From: Pedobacter roseus
GTDB taxonomy: Bacteria; Bacteroidota; Bacteroidia; Sphingobacteriales; Sphingobacteriaceae
Length of the DNA: 64,000 nt
Reading direction: 5' to 3'
Assembly: GCF_014395225.1 (NCBI RefSeq)
Contig: NZ_CP060723.1
Span: 2,542,001 to 2,606,000, forward strand
A program made the translations under genes and the position numbers. How positions within the stretch are numbered: the stretch's first letter is position 1; every line of letters starts with the position of its first letter. Shown one piece after another: positions 43,555-52,721 of this stretch. The notes beneath the pieces were generated by a model. The model saw nothing but the letters and a program-made list of their open reading frames with translations, had not been told where the DNA came from and made no database searches.

Positions 43555-43750
43555 CGCGGGGGCATGGTACTTTGGAGCGCCAAAGTACCCAAAGCGCTTT
43601 GTCAATCCGGCAATGAGCCTTTTGCGCTATCCAATGCTCATCAAAAAAACAGGGGCACTTCGTTTTGTGTTCAATATTTTCTTTAAAATTAAATTATCGC
43701 TTATGAACACAAAACCACTGCGTTTCAGGTTTGTTAGTGCTAATTTATCT
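43555..43750. repeat. Intergenic palindromic repeat block
   Basis: GGTACTTTGG-AGCG-CCAAAGTACC (43566-43589) is a perfect 10-bp hairpin, and GTTTTGTGTTCA (43662-43673) pairs with TGAACACAAAAC (43704-43715) across a 30-base loop. The block fills most of 43462-43902, where no gene is supported. Confidence 0.6.
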
Positions 43751-43902
43751 GAACTGAAACTGTTTTTTTGATTTCCCCGGCTCTTGGGATTGACGGCGTT
43801 CTTCGGTAGAACCTAATGGTTTTTTTAAGGAGATTTAACATGATGCCGAAACTATTTCTATAGAATAAATCGATACAACATGACGAAAAACTCACAGTAA
43901 AA

Positions 43903-43936
43903 AAATCCCCTTCTGAATTAAATCAAAAGAGGATTT
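43903..43936 (-). terminator. Terminator after DUF6580 gene
   Basis: AAATCCCCTTCTGA and TCAAAAGAGGATTT pair over a 6-nt loop with two G-T-type mismatches, and T-rich flanks follow on the minus strand. It closes the btuB operon. Confidence 0.7.
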
Positions 43937-43979
43937 CTATGTTTATTTTCGTTTGGTTGGTGAACTACCAACCAGGTAA

Positions 43980-44570
43980 TTATAATTTTTGCGTTTGCAA
44001 TTTTAATACCGGGTATTTTGCTTTTAAGATTTCGAAAGCACCGAAAAGCAATGCGCCATAGATCACTGTTCCTTCCAGGAACCTGATCTCGAATGGAATT
44101 GCTTTAACCAAACATGCCCAAAAACCTGCTAAATCTTGTGTATAGGCTGGATTTTTAAACCAAACACCGATGTCGCTCACAATCCAGTGGATTAACACAA
44201 TCACAAGGGTTGAAGCCAATAAATTTACCACGTTCACTTTTTTAAGCATTACCCTACCTACCAATACCATTAAAGCGAAGGCTATGTAAGTCCAGTACCA
44301 ACCTTCGTAAAGAAAACCACTGCTATATTTACTGAAGATAGTGATTGATAAAATGAAATCGCTTAATAACAAGCTTAATATTGGAAAGGCAAAAGCTTTA
44401 AGATGATCTTTAAAATATGCTCCTCCAAATAAAGCTACTGCTCCTATGGATGAGAAATTGGCAAACTTTAATTCATCAGAGTTGAATGTTACCAGCAAAC
44501 GGAAAGCCGTTATGGCCAGAATCATCAGCAACAAAATTAAAGTGCGTGGATTAAATTTTAAATGAGACAT
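43980..44570 (-). CDS. DUF6580-family membrane protein in B12 operon
   Basis: A 196-residue protein with five or six transmembrane helices (TLILLLMILAITAFRLLV, SSIGAVALFGGAYF, LSLLLSDFILSITIF, LASTLVIVLIHWIVSDI). It resembles small ECF-S-like membrane proteins that are repeatedly found under cobalamin riboswitches in Bacteroidota. An inner-membrane corrinoid uptake role is likely but unproven. It follows btuB by 40 bases. Confidence 0.75.
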   Translation of the reverse strand: MSHLKFNPRTLILLLMILAITAFRLLVTFNSDELKFANFSSIGAVALFGGAYFKDHLKAFAFPILSLLLSDFILSITIFSKYSSGFLYEGWYWTYIAFALMVLVGRVMLKKVNVVNLLASTLVIVLIHWIVSDIGVWFKNPAYTQDLAGFWACLVKAIPFEIRFLEGTVIYGALLFGAFEILKAKYPVLKLQTQKL

Positions 44571-44610
44571 TTTATTTTGGTTAATGTGTATACTGCAAAG
44601 TTAAATTTTA

Positions 44611-46479
44611 TTAGTGTATATTAAAAATTACTCCAGTATTAAAGTTGAAACCTAAGCTGTTGTAACCAATAATCTCGTTGTATTTTTCGTTCAGGATGTT
44701 TTTGGCATCGAAGAACAGTTTTACACGTTTTTTAGCCAGAGCATATTCTGCGTAAGCATTTAATAATTTATAAGCAGGTAAATTATCTACTGTATAGGTG
44801 GTAAAATTACCATCGGTACGTTTGCCGAAATAACGATAGTTGGCGCTTACATATAAATTGCTTGTAGCCTGTGCGCCCGCAGTAATCCCAAATGTATGTT
44901 TTGGTCTGCGGAAAAGATAGTCAGCAACAGCATTATCAACAAAGTTGAACTCATTTCCTTCTACATAAGCATAATAACCATTGATGTTAAACACGCCGAA
45001 TTTAATCGCTGGTTCAACTTCGAAACCTTTGGTTTTCTGACTTACCTGGTTAATGTATCCATTAGGGTAAGCATAAATGATTGCATCGGTTAAATCGCGT
45101 TTGTAACCTGCTAAACGCAAGCTAAATTTGTCATCAGCAAAGCTAAAATTAACACCAGCTTCGTAATTCTGCGATTTTTCAGGCTTTAAATCCAAATTAG
45201 CACCAAACTGACCAAAAAGCATGTTTAAGGTAGGAACTTTAAATGCGGTTGAAACCGTTCCGAATAATTTTATCTCTTTAATGATGTTGATGCTTGGGGT
45301 AATAGAATAAGTATAGTTTTCGCCATATTGTTCGTGTTTATTGTAACGTCCGCCAACTTCAAGGTTAAATACACTTAAATCGTGTAAAAATAATGATCCG
45401 TAAGCGGCAAAAATGTTGGTTTCAGGTTTATTGGTTGCTGATGATAATTTCATTACACGGTTATCGATACCCACCAATAAATCTAATTTATTACCTAGTT
45501 TTTGGTTGTAGAATAAATCCAATAATGATACCCTGCCTTCGTTAACACTAGGATATTGGCTGTGCGCATCATTTCTTGTACTTTCAAAACTATAATTCAA
45601 GGTTACTTTACCAGTTGCAAATTCATATTTGGCATTGGTACCTGCAGCAAAGTTTTTCAGAATCGAATAATTGTTTGCATCGGTAAAAGCGCCTCCATCA
45701 AACTTGTAATTGCCATAATAATAACGTACAAATGGATTTACAGAGAAGTGATTGTCCAGTTTGATCCCGAAATTTGCATTTAAGGCATCGGTTTTAAATC
45801 CGTCTTTATCAAATGTAGCTGTACTTCCCACTGGTGTAGCCGCTTCAGAAATGCCGTCTGTTTTGGCATGGGTATAGTTAATGTTATACGAAAAACCTTC
45901 AACACCGCCGTTCAAACCAATGGTTCCTTTGTAGGTTTCGTAACTGCCTGCACTGGCAACACCATATATGGTATTTCCTTTTGGGCCACCTTTTTTAGTG
46001 ATGATGTTGATTACCCCAGCAACGGCATCAGAACCATAAATGGTAGACTGACCACCCCTTAAAATTTCGATGTGATCAATCTGATCGATAGAAATCAATC
46101 TTAAATCGAATGCACCTCCGTTTCCTGATGGATCGTTTTGCACAATACCATCAATTAAAACCACGGCATAAGCACTTCCTGCTCCTCTAAAAAATACCGA
46201 TTTGTTTAATCCCGGATTGCTGCTTGAACCTGCTACAATAATCCCTGCCTGCTCGCTAATAAGTTCAGGCAATGATTTACCGTTACTGCGATCCAATACT
46301 TCGCGACTGATGATGGTAACCACTTTACCGGTTTGCGATTGCTTCTGATCATTTTTAGTTGCAGAAATTACAACATCTTTGAGCTGCAAACTGTCTTGAG
46401 TTTGAGCATTAGCCACCTGGCCAATCATTAACTGCGCGAGCCCCAGCCCTGCTACAGTTAGCATACTTTTTTTGTTCAT
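44611..46479 (-). CDS. btuB: TonB-dependent vitamin B12 receptor BtuB
   Basis: A 622-residue outer-membrane receptor. Signal peptide (LTVAGLGLAQLMIGQVANAQ), Ton-box-like LKDVVISATK, plug domain (SLPELISEQAGIIVAGSSSN, then VVLIDGIVQNDPS, ILRGGQSTIYGSDAVAGVIN), and a 22-stranded barrel ending in FNTGVIFNIH. The cobalamin riboswitch at 46594-46768 directly upstream supports B12 as substrate. The ATG at 46479 is chosen because it aligns with the start of the second receptor (54754) behind a shared leader. Confidence 0.92.
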   Translation of the reverse strand: MNKKSMLTVAGLGLAQLMIGQVANAQTQDSLQLKDVVISATKNDQKQSQTGKVVTIISREVLDRSNGKSLPELISEQAGIIVAGSSSNPGLNKSVFFRGAGSAYAVVLIDGIVQNDPSGNGGAFDLRLISIDQIDHIEILRGGQSTIYGSDAVAGVINIITKKGGPKGNTIYGVASAGSYETYKGTIGLNGGVEGFSYNINYTHAKTDGISEAATPVGSTATFDKDGFKTDALNANFGIKLDNHFSVNPFVRYYYGNYKFDGGAFTDANNYSILKNFAAGTNAKYEFATGKVTLNYSFESTRNDAHSQYPSVNEGRVSLLDLFYNQKLGNKLDLLVGIDNRVMKLSSATNKPETNIFAAYGSLFLHDLSVFNLEVGGRYNKHEQYGENYTYSITPSINIIKEIKLFGTVSTAFKVPTLNMLFGQFGANLDLKPEKSQNYEAGVNFSFADDKFSLRLAGYKRDLTDAIIYAYPNGYINQVSQKTKGFEVEPAIKFGVFNINGYYAYVEGNEFNFVDNAVADYLFRRPKHTFGITAGAQATSNLYVSANYRYFGKRTDGNFTTYTVDNLPAYKLLNAYAEYALAKKRVKLFFDAKNILNEKYNEIIGYNSLGFNFNTGVIFNIH

Positions 46480-46593
46480 TTGATTGTGAGTTTTGCCCAC
46501 AGCCAACAGATTAGAAAAGGAAATGAAAATACGAACAACGTTAATATCTCAATCCTAGCTTCAATCCCCGAAAGCTATGAAATTAAACGCTAA

Positions 46594-46768
46594 AGGCAGG
46601 TCTTCTGACTTACTCCCGGTTTTCTGTCTTCCCGCTCAGTAGTGAATTGGGCAGTGACTTATAGATTGAAAAACGTTATAGAGCTTACAGCTGCGGGACA
46701 GTTACAGATTTTCACTGTATTCCCTTTTAATCCCGGTTGTAAGGCCGGAAACCAAAAGCAGCGCAAAG
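46594..46768 (-). promoter_or_regulatory. Cobalamin riboswitch (upstream of btuB)
   Basis: On the minus strand the leader contains GGTTTCCGGCC, then AGGGAATACAGTGAAAATCT, ACTGTCCCGCAGCTGTAAGC, a GTCACTG version of the GCCACTG element, and the closing AAGTCAGAAGACCTGCC. These are the conserved cobalamin riboswitch blocks in the right order. A hairpin TAGCTT/AAGCTA (46556-46577) follows. Confidence 0.93.
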
Positions 46769-47009
46769 GTAGTAAAAAAAGCATAGAGCAAAGAGTGGAA
46801 AGCATGGGGTAGCTTTGCGCATATTTAAAGCTTATTATTATGCTAAATCGCGTCTAACTATATACTATTTGAGTATCATTTGATATGATTCACAATATAT
46901 CTTCCGTGTTTTCAGTGCCTCCGTGGCAAAAAAAATAGGCTCTAGCTGGACACAAAGAATAAGTATAGCTTTTTTCTGAAAATGAATGTCATTGATGCTT
47001 CGGAAACAA

Positions 47010-47070
47010 CAGTCCCGTTATCCGCTGTAGCTCCGATGAAAAACCGGAGGCTGCCGCTACTACCGGGTTT
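47010..47070. repeat. Degenerate palindromic intergenic element
   Basis: Nested stems CCCG/CGGG (47014-47017 and 47064-47067), GTAG/CTAC and CTCCG/CGGAG make a cruciform-like unit. A CTCCGTGGCAAAAAAA fragment lies nearby (about 46918). The stretch 46769-47107 holds no gene that I can support. Confidence 0.5.
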
Positions 47071-47107
47071 ATAAATGAGGGTTTGTAGTATTAAAATCAA
47101 GCTTTAT

Positions 47108-47142
47108 AAAAAAGGCCTGCAATGATGATTTTGCAGACCTTT
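47108..47142 (-). terminator. Terminator of the second B12 operon
   Basis: AAAGGCCTGCAA and TTGCAGACCTTT pair with one mismatch over an 8-nt loop, flanked by A and T runs, about 24 bases past the final propeller gene. Confidence 0.8.
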
Positions 47143-47165
47143 AACATTTGAGGCATTATAATATT

Positions 47166-48269
47166 TTAATGGAAAATGGCTAAATCATTAAAAAATATCT
47201 TTGTAAAATCGGTAGTAACGCCATCGCCGCCATATTTAATTCTTTTTACCAATGCACCTGTAGATGCATTGTAAATCAATAAGTAGTTTACAGTAGCGGC
47301 TGCCCCATAATTTTGGATTCCGTTTACCACGATATAATCTTTGTTTTTATCGTAGCGGATGGCTCCGTAAACCATAAAAGGATCTTCGGTAATATTAATA
47401 AATGGCTGTGATAACGACGTTTTATCACCATCAATATATTTATAAATTGCCTTTCCTGAATGATAGAAAATAGCATTTTCTTTTGCTGATGCGGTAATGC
47501 GGGTCGGTGCATCCAATCCAAATGTTCCTATTGATACAGGTAATGCTATACCTGCTGTATCTAAGTTATTATCAATGGCAATTAACCGGCTACCCGTAGA
47601 AGCCCAGATTTTTCCATTAGGTGTTTGAGCAAAACCTCTGTTAATGCTGGAGAAACTTTTTACCAGTGAATAATTATTAGCGTATACAATTTTAGCACCA
47701 TTGCTCTGTAACAGGTAAACGTAATCGCCTTTTTTCCACATATCGCCGGTATTCACCGCACCAACTGAAGTCAGTTTATTTTGCACGGCCAATGTATTCA
47801 GATCAATCTGGTAAACGCCGTCATTTGCACTTACCAATCCCCTGTTTCCATCAACCTGTATCATACTTCTCCAGTTGCTGGCCTCCTGTACGTATCTTGC
47901 CTCTTCTTTTAAGCTGTATTCGTTTATTTTCACAATCGGGCCGTTTACTTTGGACATGAGATATATGCTACCGTTAATTATTGAGGCAAACTGCAACGTA
48001 CTCGTTTTAGCCGCATTTGACAATATCTTACCCGGGTTTTCCTTTTCATAAGCCCTGATATTAAGGGTATCTTCACCATAACGGTAAAAACTCACTGTAC
48101 CAGCATTTTGTCCATAAGAGCCCTCTCCAATTACAAAAAAGCCATTTTCGTATTTACCTGTAACCGGATCTATCTGCAGGTTTTCTACACTGTCCTTTTT
48201 ACAACCGTATAATCCGGTAGTTAAAACTAATGCCCCTATCAGTAATTGTTTAAAGTTTAATTGTTTCAT
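47166..48269 (-). CDS. Beta-propeller surface lipoprotein, DUF5074/BtuG-like (third copy)
   Basis: A 367-residue lipoprotein (LVLTTGLYGC lipobox). The mature part is built of YncE/DUF5074-like blades (ENGFFVIGEGSYGQNAGTVS, NGSIYLMSKVNGPIVKINEY, NGKIWASTGSRLIAIDN). BtuG surface proteins that capture B12 and hand it to BtuB have this fold. It is the last gene of the riboswitch operon; two paralogues lie at 50448 and 51594. Confidence 0.82.
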   Translation of the reverse strand: MKQLNFKQLLIGALVLTTGLYGCKKDSVENLQIDPVTGKYENGFFVIGEGSYGQNAGTVSFYRYGEDTLNIRAYEKENPGKILSNAAKTSTLQFASIINGSIYLMSKVNGPIVKINEYSLKEEARYVQEASNWRSMIQVDGNRGLVSANDGVYQIDLNTLAVQNKLTSVGAVNTGDMWKKGDYVYLLQSNGAKIVYANNYSLVKSFSSINRGFAQTPNGKIWASTGSRLIAIDNNLDTAGIALPVSIGTFGLDAPTRITASAKENAIFYHSGKAIYKYIDGDKTSLSQPFINITEDPFMVYGAIRYDKNKDYIVVNGIQNYGAAATVNYLLIYNASTGALVKRIKYGGDGVTTDFTKIFFNDLAIFH

Positions 48270-48287
48270 TATAATATATTGTGTTAT

Positions 48288-49220
48288 TTATTTTTTTAAA
48301 AGTTTAAGATCAACCGCGCCACCAAATTCTGTAGAGATTTCGCCCAAATAGCGCGACCGTTCATTATCATTATCAGGGCTAAAAGGATTCCCATTATTAT
48401 TCTGTGCAGTGTATACCTTTACAAAATCGATAGCAGTGAGATTAACTTTTTCACCGGCGGCATTTACTGCCCAATCAATGTCGAAGGAGTTATATCCTCT
48501 TCCCAACGACTCCTGCAAAGCGATGTAATCACTTGATCCATTATCGGAGTAGCCAAAAGCAAAAGGTTTATTGGTGATGATCTCACCAGAGGTAAGTGTG
48601 TTTTTAAGCAAAGTTCCGGTAAAAGAAATTTCATTAGCGGTTGCCCATGAAGGAAAATAATCCTGTGCATGGAATTGATTTCTCAACACCAATCCTTCTT
48701 TCCCCTGGTTGTCTGTCCAGCGGATATCATCAGTTATTTTTGCGGGTTTGTAATAGGTAATTTTATAATTCTTGATGGTAGTTGAGGCATTGTATTCACT
48801 TCCGGCGAGTTCATACCAAATATCATCAGGTAATCCATTTTTGTTTACATCCTGCATTACAGACACAATTCCCGGTTCGGAAAACTCCATATCCACACCA
48901 ATTAACGGATTACCGTAAATGCCAAGATCGGCTCCGGCTGCATTGGTAACGCTATGATCGAAACCGAATACGATAAAACCTCCATAGGCACCAAGTGAAA
49001 CCAGACCATTACCAGCACTACCAATTAATATATCGGTTTTAACAAGATCGTTGGTAAACTGACCTGGCGCCTGTTTAAATTCGTATATTTTGTTTAAATA
49101 AGGAGATTGTGTAGCAACGGGCTTTTCTCCTCCGCCATCTTTTTCAACTGCACTTTCTTTTTTACACGAAAAAAGCATAGCTGACAATATTGCCAAGGTT
49201 ATTATAGGTTTTGTTTTCAT
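48288..49220 (-). CDS. Cell-surface lipoprotein in B12 operon (paralogue 2)
   Basis: A 310-residue lipoprotein (LSAMLFSC lipobox). The core reads LVSLGAYGGFIVFGFDHSV, DLGIYGNPLIGVDMEF, PGIVSVMQDVNKNGLPDDIW and YELAGSEYNAST; the same order occurs in the next gene (49279). These proteins recur at Bacteroidota B12 loci. They are probably corrinoid-binding accessory proteins; the evidence is positional. Confidence 0.78.
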   Translation of the reverse strand: MKTKPIITLAILSAMLFSCKKESAVEKDGGGEKPVATQSPYLNKIYEFKQAPGQFTNDLVKTDILIGSAGNGLVSLGAYGGFIVFGFDHSVTNAAGADLGIYGNPLIGVDMEFSEPGIVSVMQDVNKNGLPDDIWYELAGSEYNASTTIKNYKITYYKPAKITDDIRWTDNQGKEGLVLRNQFHAQDYFPSWATANEISFTGTLLKNTLTSGEIITNKPFAFGYSDNGSSDYIALQESLGRGYNSFDIDWAVNAAGEKVNLTAIDFVKVYTAQNNNGNPFSPDNDNERSRYLGEISTEFGGAVDLKLLKK

Positions 49221-49278
49221 ATTAAGATAATTGAATTAGATAAGAGCGTTAATTCATTATAATCTTTTTCCTAGAAAG

Positions 49279-50412
49279 CTATTTGATGCCTAAATCCACA
49301 GCACCTTTTACTTCGGTAGATATTTCTCCAAGAAGTGTATTCCCTTTTTCCCTTTGTCCGGTATATACTTTCACGAAATCAATGGTATTTAAAGCTATTT
49401 TCTTTCCGTTTTTATCAAGGGCCCAATCTAAATCGAAGCTATTATATCTTTTAGTGGCATAATCATCATCTATCGACCAACTATCGGTATAACCCCATGG
49501 AAAAGCATTATTAATAAAAATACTTCCGTTTTTACCCCATGTAGAGGTCAGTAAGGTTCCTTTTAATGTTAATTTTTCCTGATCAGGCGCAAATTCAGGG
49601 TAGAAATTATGCTTGTGAAAATTGTTTACATCGTAGGTACCGCTATTTCCCTGATTATCCGTCCAGCTTACATTGGCAAAACCTTTTGGGTTGGTATAAG
49701 TGATTTCATAATTTTTAATGGTTAATGGATTGTTGTATTCGCTACCAGCCAGTTCATACCATTCATCATCAGGTTTTCCATTTCCATTAACATCCTGACT
49801 TACCATTACAATTCCCGGCTCAGCCCATGGTGTTGTACCACCAATCGGATTACCGTAAATAGCCAGATCTGCGCCTGTATTATTCACTACAGAATGATCG
49901 AAGCCAAAAATAATATAACCACCAAAGCCTCCTAAACTGATGAGACCGGTTTTGCTTACATCACCTATAATTTTTTGTGCACCAACCAGGCTGCCCAAAC
50001 TCTCATTAATAAACTGGCCAGGTGCTGGCAAATATTCGAAAACAGCGGTGATATATTTGGTGCTATTGGGTGTAATTTCTACAACCGGAACCGGAACAGT
50101 TACTGTGTATTTGTGAGCAAACGAACCGGTGTTGTTACTTGCGGTATACTCAATAACATAAGTGCCGGCTTTACTTGGCGTAAAATCGTAATTATAGACA
50201 CTGCTTACCACTTTACCATCCAACTTCCATTGGTGATTAAATCCAATGCCATTGTTAGTTCCTGCAGCAAAAGCGATTTTGGTATTTACTTTTGAAGTCA
50301 TGGTTTCTACTTTGATGGTGAGGTTAACATCTGGTGCAACTTCAGTGTCTTTTTTACAACTGTAAATCAGGGTTGCAATACCGAGCATTACTATTAGATA
50401 AGTTTTTTTCAT
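49279..50412 (-). CDS. PKD-domain cell-surface lipoprotein in B12 operon (paralogue 1)
   Basis: A 377-residue lipoprotein (GIATLIYSC lipobox). Residues ~30-112 form a PKD-like domain (NHQWKLDGKVVSSVYNYDFT, SKAGTYVIEYTASN). The following core matches the 48288 gene: LISLGGFGGYIIFGFDHSVV, DLAIYGNP, PDDEWYELAGSEYNN. It differs from its paralogue by this extra PKD domain. Likely on the outer surface beside BtuB. Confidence 0.8.
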   Translation of the reverse strand: MKKTYLIVMLGIATLIYSCKKDTEVAPDVNLTIKVETMTSKVNTKIAFAAGTNNGIGFNHQWKLDGKVVSSVYNYDFTPSKAGTYVIEYTASNNTGSFAHKYTVTVPVPVVEITPNSTKYITAVFEYLPAPGQFINESLGSLVGAQKIIGDVSKTGLISLGGFGGYIIFGFDHSVVNNTGADLAIYGNPIGGTTPWAEPGIVMVSQDVNGNGKPDDEWYELAGSEYNNPLTIKNYEITYTNPKGFANVSWTDNQGNSGTYDVNNFHKHNFYPEFAPDQEKLTLKGTLLTSTWGKNGSIFINNAFPWGYTDSWSIDDDYATKRYNSFDLDWALDKNGKKIALNTIDFVKVYTGQREKGNTLLGEISTEVKGAVDLGIK

Positions 50413-50447
50413 GTGTTATTGATTATATATTTTTTGGATGCTTTTTA

Positions 50448-51584
50448 TTATTCGTATTTATAATTGTAATTGAATACGGCATGTTGCGGCAGCCCCGACG
50501 TTTTAAAGCTGAACTTTACTTTTCCATCTGTTCCAAAGCAATATGTAAGGCCTTCGCTGTTATTATAGTTATTGGCATCGGCAACCACTACCTCTTTGCT
50601 GAATGGATTAATGGTGATTCCGTAAATGGTATTGATAACCTGCCCATCAGTAATCAAACTTGCACCTAAGGCGCCACTAGTGGTATTAAGGGCTTTAATA
50701 TCGGGGCTACTGTAAATATCTTTAGATAGATAAGCTGTTGATCCATTGATGGCAATAGCACCCAGATCATAGCTGTAGGATGCAATTTTGGTATCCGTAG
50801 CGCTGCTGATCCTATCCAGTGATGGATTGTTATTAATGATATAATCATTCCAGCATACCACGAACAAATCACCATTATCAGCCGCTTGTATCCTTACGGG
50901 ATTATTGTTTACGGCAATATCTTTTGTTTTGGTAAAGGTTGCTAAATCGATTACTGATACCTTGTTTTTTGCTCCGTTCTGGTAATAAGGATGTGACGAA
51001 TTGCATACATATAACTTGCCGTTAGCTACTGCCAGTTGTTCAAGTCCTTCAGATAGGGTAATTTCACCATCAATAGCCATTGATGCAGTATCGATACGGC
51101 TCACTTTTCCATCATATCTCGAAACGTAAGCTTTGTCTTTATAAAAAGCTACAAACCTTGGGACATAACCATCCGTTGCAGAATTAAATGGAATCCTTTT
51201 TAGTGATTTACAGGATTTGATATCAATAATATCCAAAAACGATTGTTTTGTACCCTGAATACCTGCTACGACGCAATACATTTTGCTTCCATATTGCTCT
51301 AAATCGTTTGCAGTTTCTCCTAATGATACACCATTTACCTGTTTGTAATAATCGGCAACTGCAGTTTTGGTTGCTACATCATAATAAGAAATGGCACTGT
51401 TATTATTCCCCATCAATCCTTCGCAAAGCATATAAATGCCTTTGGTTTCAGAGATTACAGGAACTTTTACTGCTGATGTTTTCGGTTTCTCAGGTTCTTC
51501 AACATCTTCCTTCTTGCATGAAGCAAGCAGTATAACCGCTGTAGTAATAAGGATTAAACCTGTTTTGGTGTAAAAATTTCTCAT
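50448..51584 (-). CDS. Beta-propeller surface lipoprotein, DUF5074/BtuG-like (second copy)
   Basis: A 378-residue lipoprotein (TTAVILLASC lipobox) with YncE/DUF5074 blades (KGIYMLCEGLMGNNNSAISY, YDVATKTAVADYYKQ, GKLYVCNSSHPYYQNGAKNK, AINGSTAYLSKDIYSS). It starts 9 bases after the first copy. Predicted B12-capturing partner of BtuB2. Confidence 0.84.
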   Translation of the reverse strand: MRNFYTKTGLILITTAVILLASCKKEDVEEPEKPKTSAVKVPVISETKGIYMLCEGLMGNNNSAISYYDVATKTAVADYYKQVNGVSLGETANDLEQYGSKMYCVVAGIQGTKQSFLDIIDIKSCKSLKRIPFNSATDGYVPRFVAFYKDKAYVSRYDGKVSRIDTASMAIDGEITLSEGLEQLAVANGKLYVCNSSHPYYQNGAKNKVSVIDLATFTKTKDIAVNNNPVRIQAADNGDLFVVCWNDYIINNNPSLDRISSATDTKIASYSYDLGAIAINGSTAYLSKDIYSSPDIKALNTTSGALGASLITDGQVINTIYGITINPFSKEVVVADANNYNNSEGLTYCFGTDGKVKFSFKTSGLPQHAVFNYNYKYE

Positions 51585-51593
51585 GGTATATAT

Positions 51594-52721
51594 TTAGTTT
51601 ATAAATGCAATGTGGGCTGGTATATCGCCAGTGGTAACCGACCATTTCAAGCGGCCTTCCGGACTGTAACAGTGTAATTTTCCGGGTGTAACATAATCTT
51701 TAGCATCGGTTACGTATACATCTTTACTGGTAGGGTTAACGGCAATTCCGTAAGGGATTTTAATGTCCTTGTCAGTACCGTCTGTAATGAATTTGCGCTC
51801 CATTATCGTTTCGTCCTTTACGTTGATCATGTTATAGCTAATTTTATTTTTACCCTCTATGTAGTTCCATTCTGTGCTATAGATATAGGCGTAATCATCA
51901 TCAATAACCAGATTACCAGCGGCAATATTGAATACTTTTTTAATCTGATCGGTTTGCGTATCAATTACAAAAAGCTTTGAAGTGATGGTATAATAATCAC
52001 CACGTGAGGTCACGTACAAATCGCCATAACGATCAGCTTTAATGCGATGCAGGTTAATGGCAACCTCAATGCGTTTAATTTCTTTAAGACTGGGTAGATC
52101 GATTACTGATACGGTATGCTCATAATCCGGCGGACTATAACCACCAGAATTGGCTACATATAATTTAGTGCCGATAATGGCCATTTCTTCCGGCTGTCTG
52201 CCTACCTCAACAGTACGGTTTATGATGAGCGCCGCCGTGTCTATCTCTGCCACAATACCATTCGGTGCCTTTGGATCGCCAACTTTACCTAAATAAGCAC
52301 TTACATAAGCTTTGCCATTACTGAAAGTGATGTAACGGCAATTGGTGATATTGATTTGTCCGATTTTCTTTCCGGTTTTCACATTCAACACCTCAACTTT
52401 ATTCGATACGTTAACCACTACATAAAGCTTGTTTCCATAACGTCCAATATCATTTCCCACATCGCCCAAACCTTTGGTTACCTCTGGGTTTACCTGATTG
52501 TACAAGTTGCGGGTATAAATGCCATTTACAAGGTCCATATAATCTAAAGAGGCCTTGTTCATATTCATATTGCCTTCATTAACCAGGTAAAAACCTTTAA
52601 TAGCAGAAGTTGGCTCTGGTTCTACCCTGCTAATTTCTGAAGGCAAAGGCTGGGGATCTTTTCTACAGGCGCCAATAATCAGCAGTAGCAATATGTATAT
52701 CGTAGATTTTAAAGGCCTCAT
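51594..52721 (-). CDS. Beta-propeller surface lipoprotein, DUF5074/BtuG-like (first copy)
   Basis: A 375-residue lipoprotein (YILLLLIIGAC lipobox) with propeller blades (KGFYLVNEGNMNMNKASLDY, GKAYVSAYLGKVGDPKA, TKLYVANSGGYSPPDYEHTV, ADRYGDLYVTSRGDYYTI). Its ATG overlaps the receptor stop by 4 bases (ATGA), so BtuB2 and this protein are translationally coupled, as expected for a stable BtuB-BtuG-type complex. Confidence 0.86.
   Translation of the reverse strand: MRPLKSTIYILLLLIIGACRKDPQPLPSEISRVEPEPTSAIKGFYLVNEGNMNMNKASLDYMDLVNGIYTRNLYNQVNPEVTKGLGDVGNDIGRYGNKLYVVVNVSNKVEVLNVKTGKKIGQINITNCRYITFSNGKAYVSAYLGKVGDPKAPNGIVAEIDTAALIINRTVEVGRQPEEMAIIGTKLYVANSGGYSPPDYEHTVSVIDLPSLKEIKRIEVAINLHRIKADRYGDLYVTSRGDYYTITSKLFVIDTQTDQIKKVFNIAAGNLVIDDDYAYIYSTEWNYIEGKNKISYNMINVKDETIMERKFITDGTDKDIKIPYGIAVNPTSKDVYVTDAKDYVTPGKLHCYSPEGRLKWSVTTGDIPAHIAFIN

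Noticed and set aside
43511..43771. Plus-strand ORF of 86 codons in the B12 intergenic region
   Set aside because: It reads through the two inverted repeats and is explained by them.
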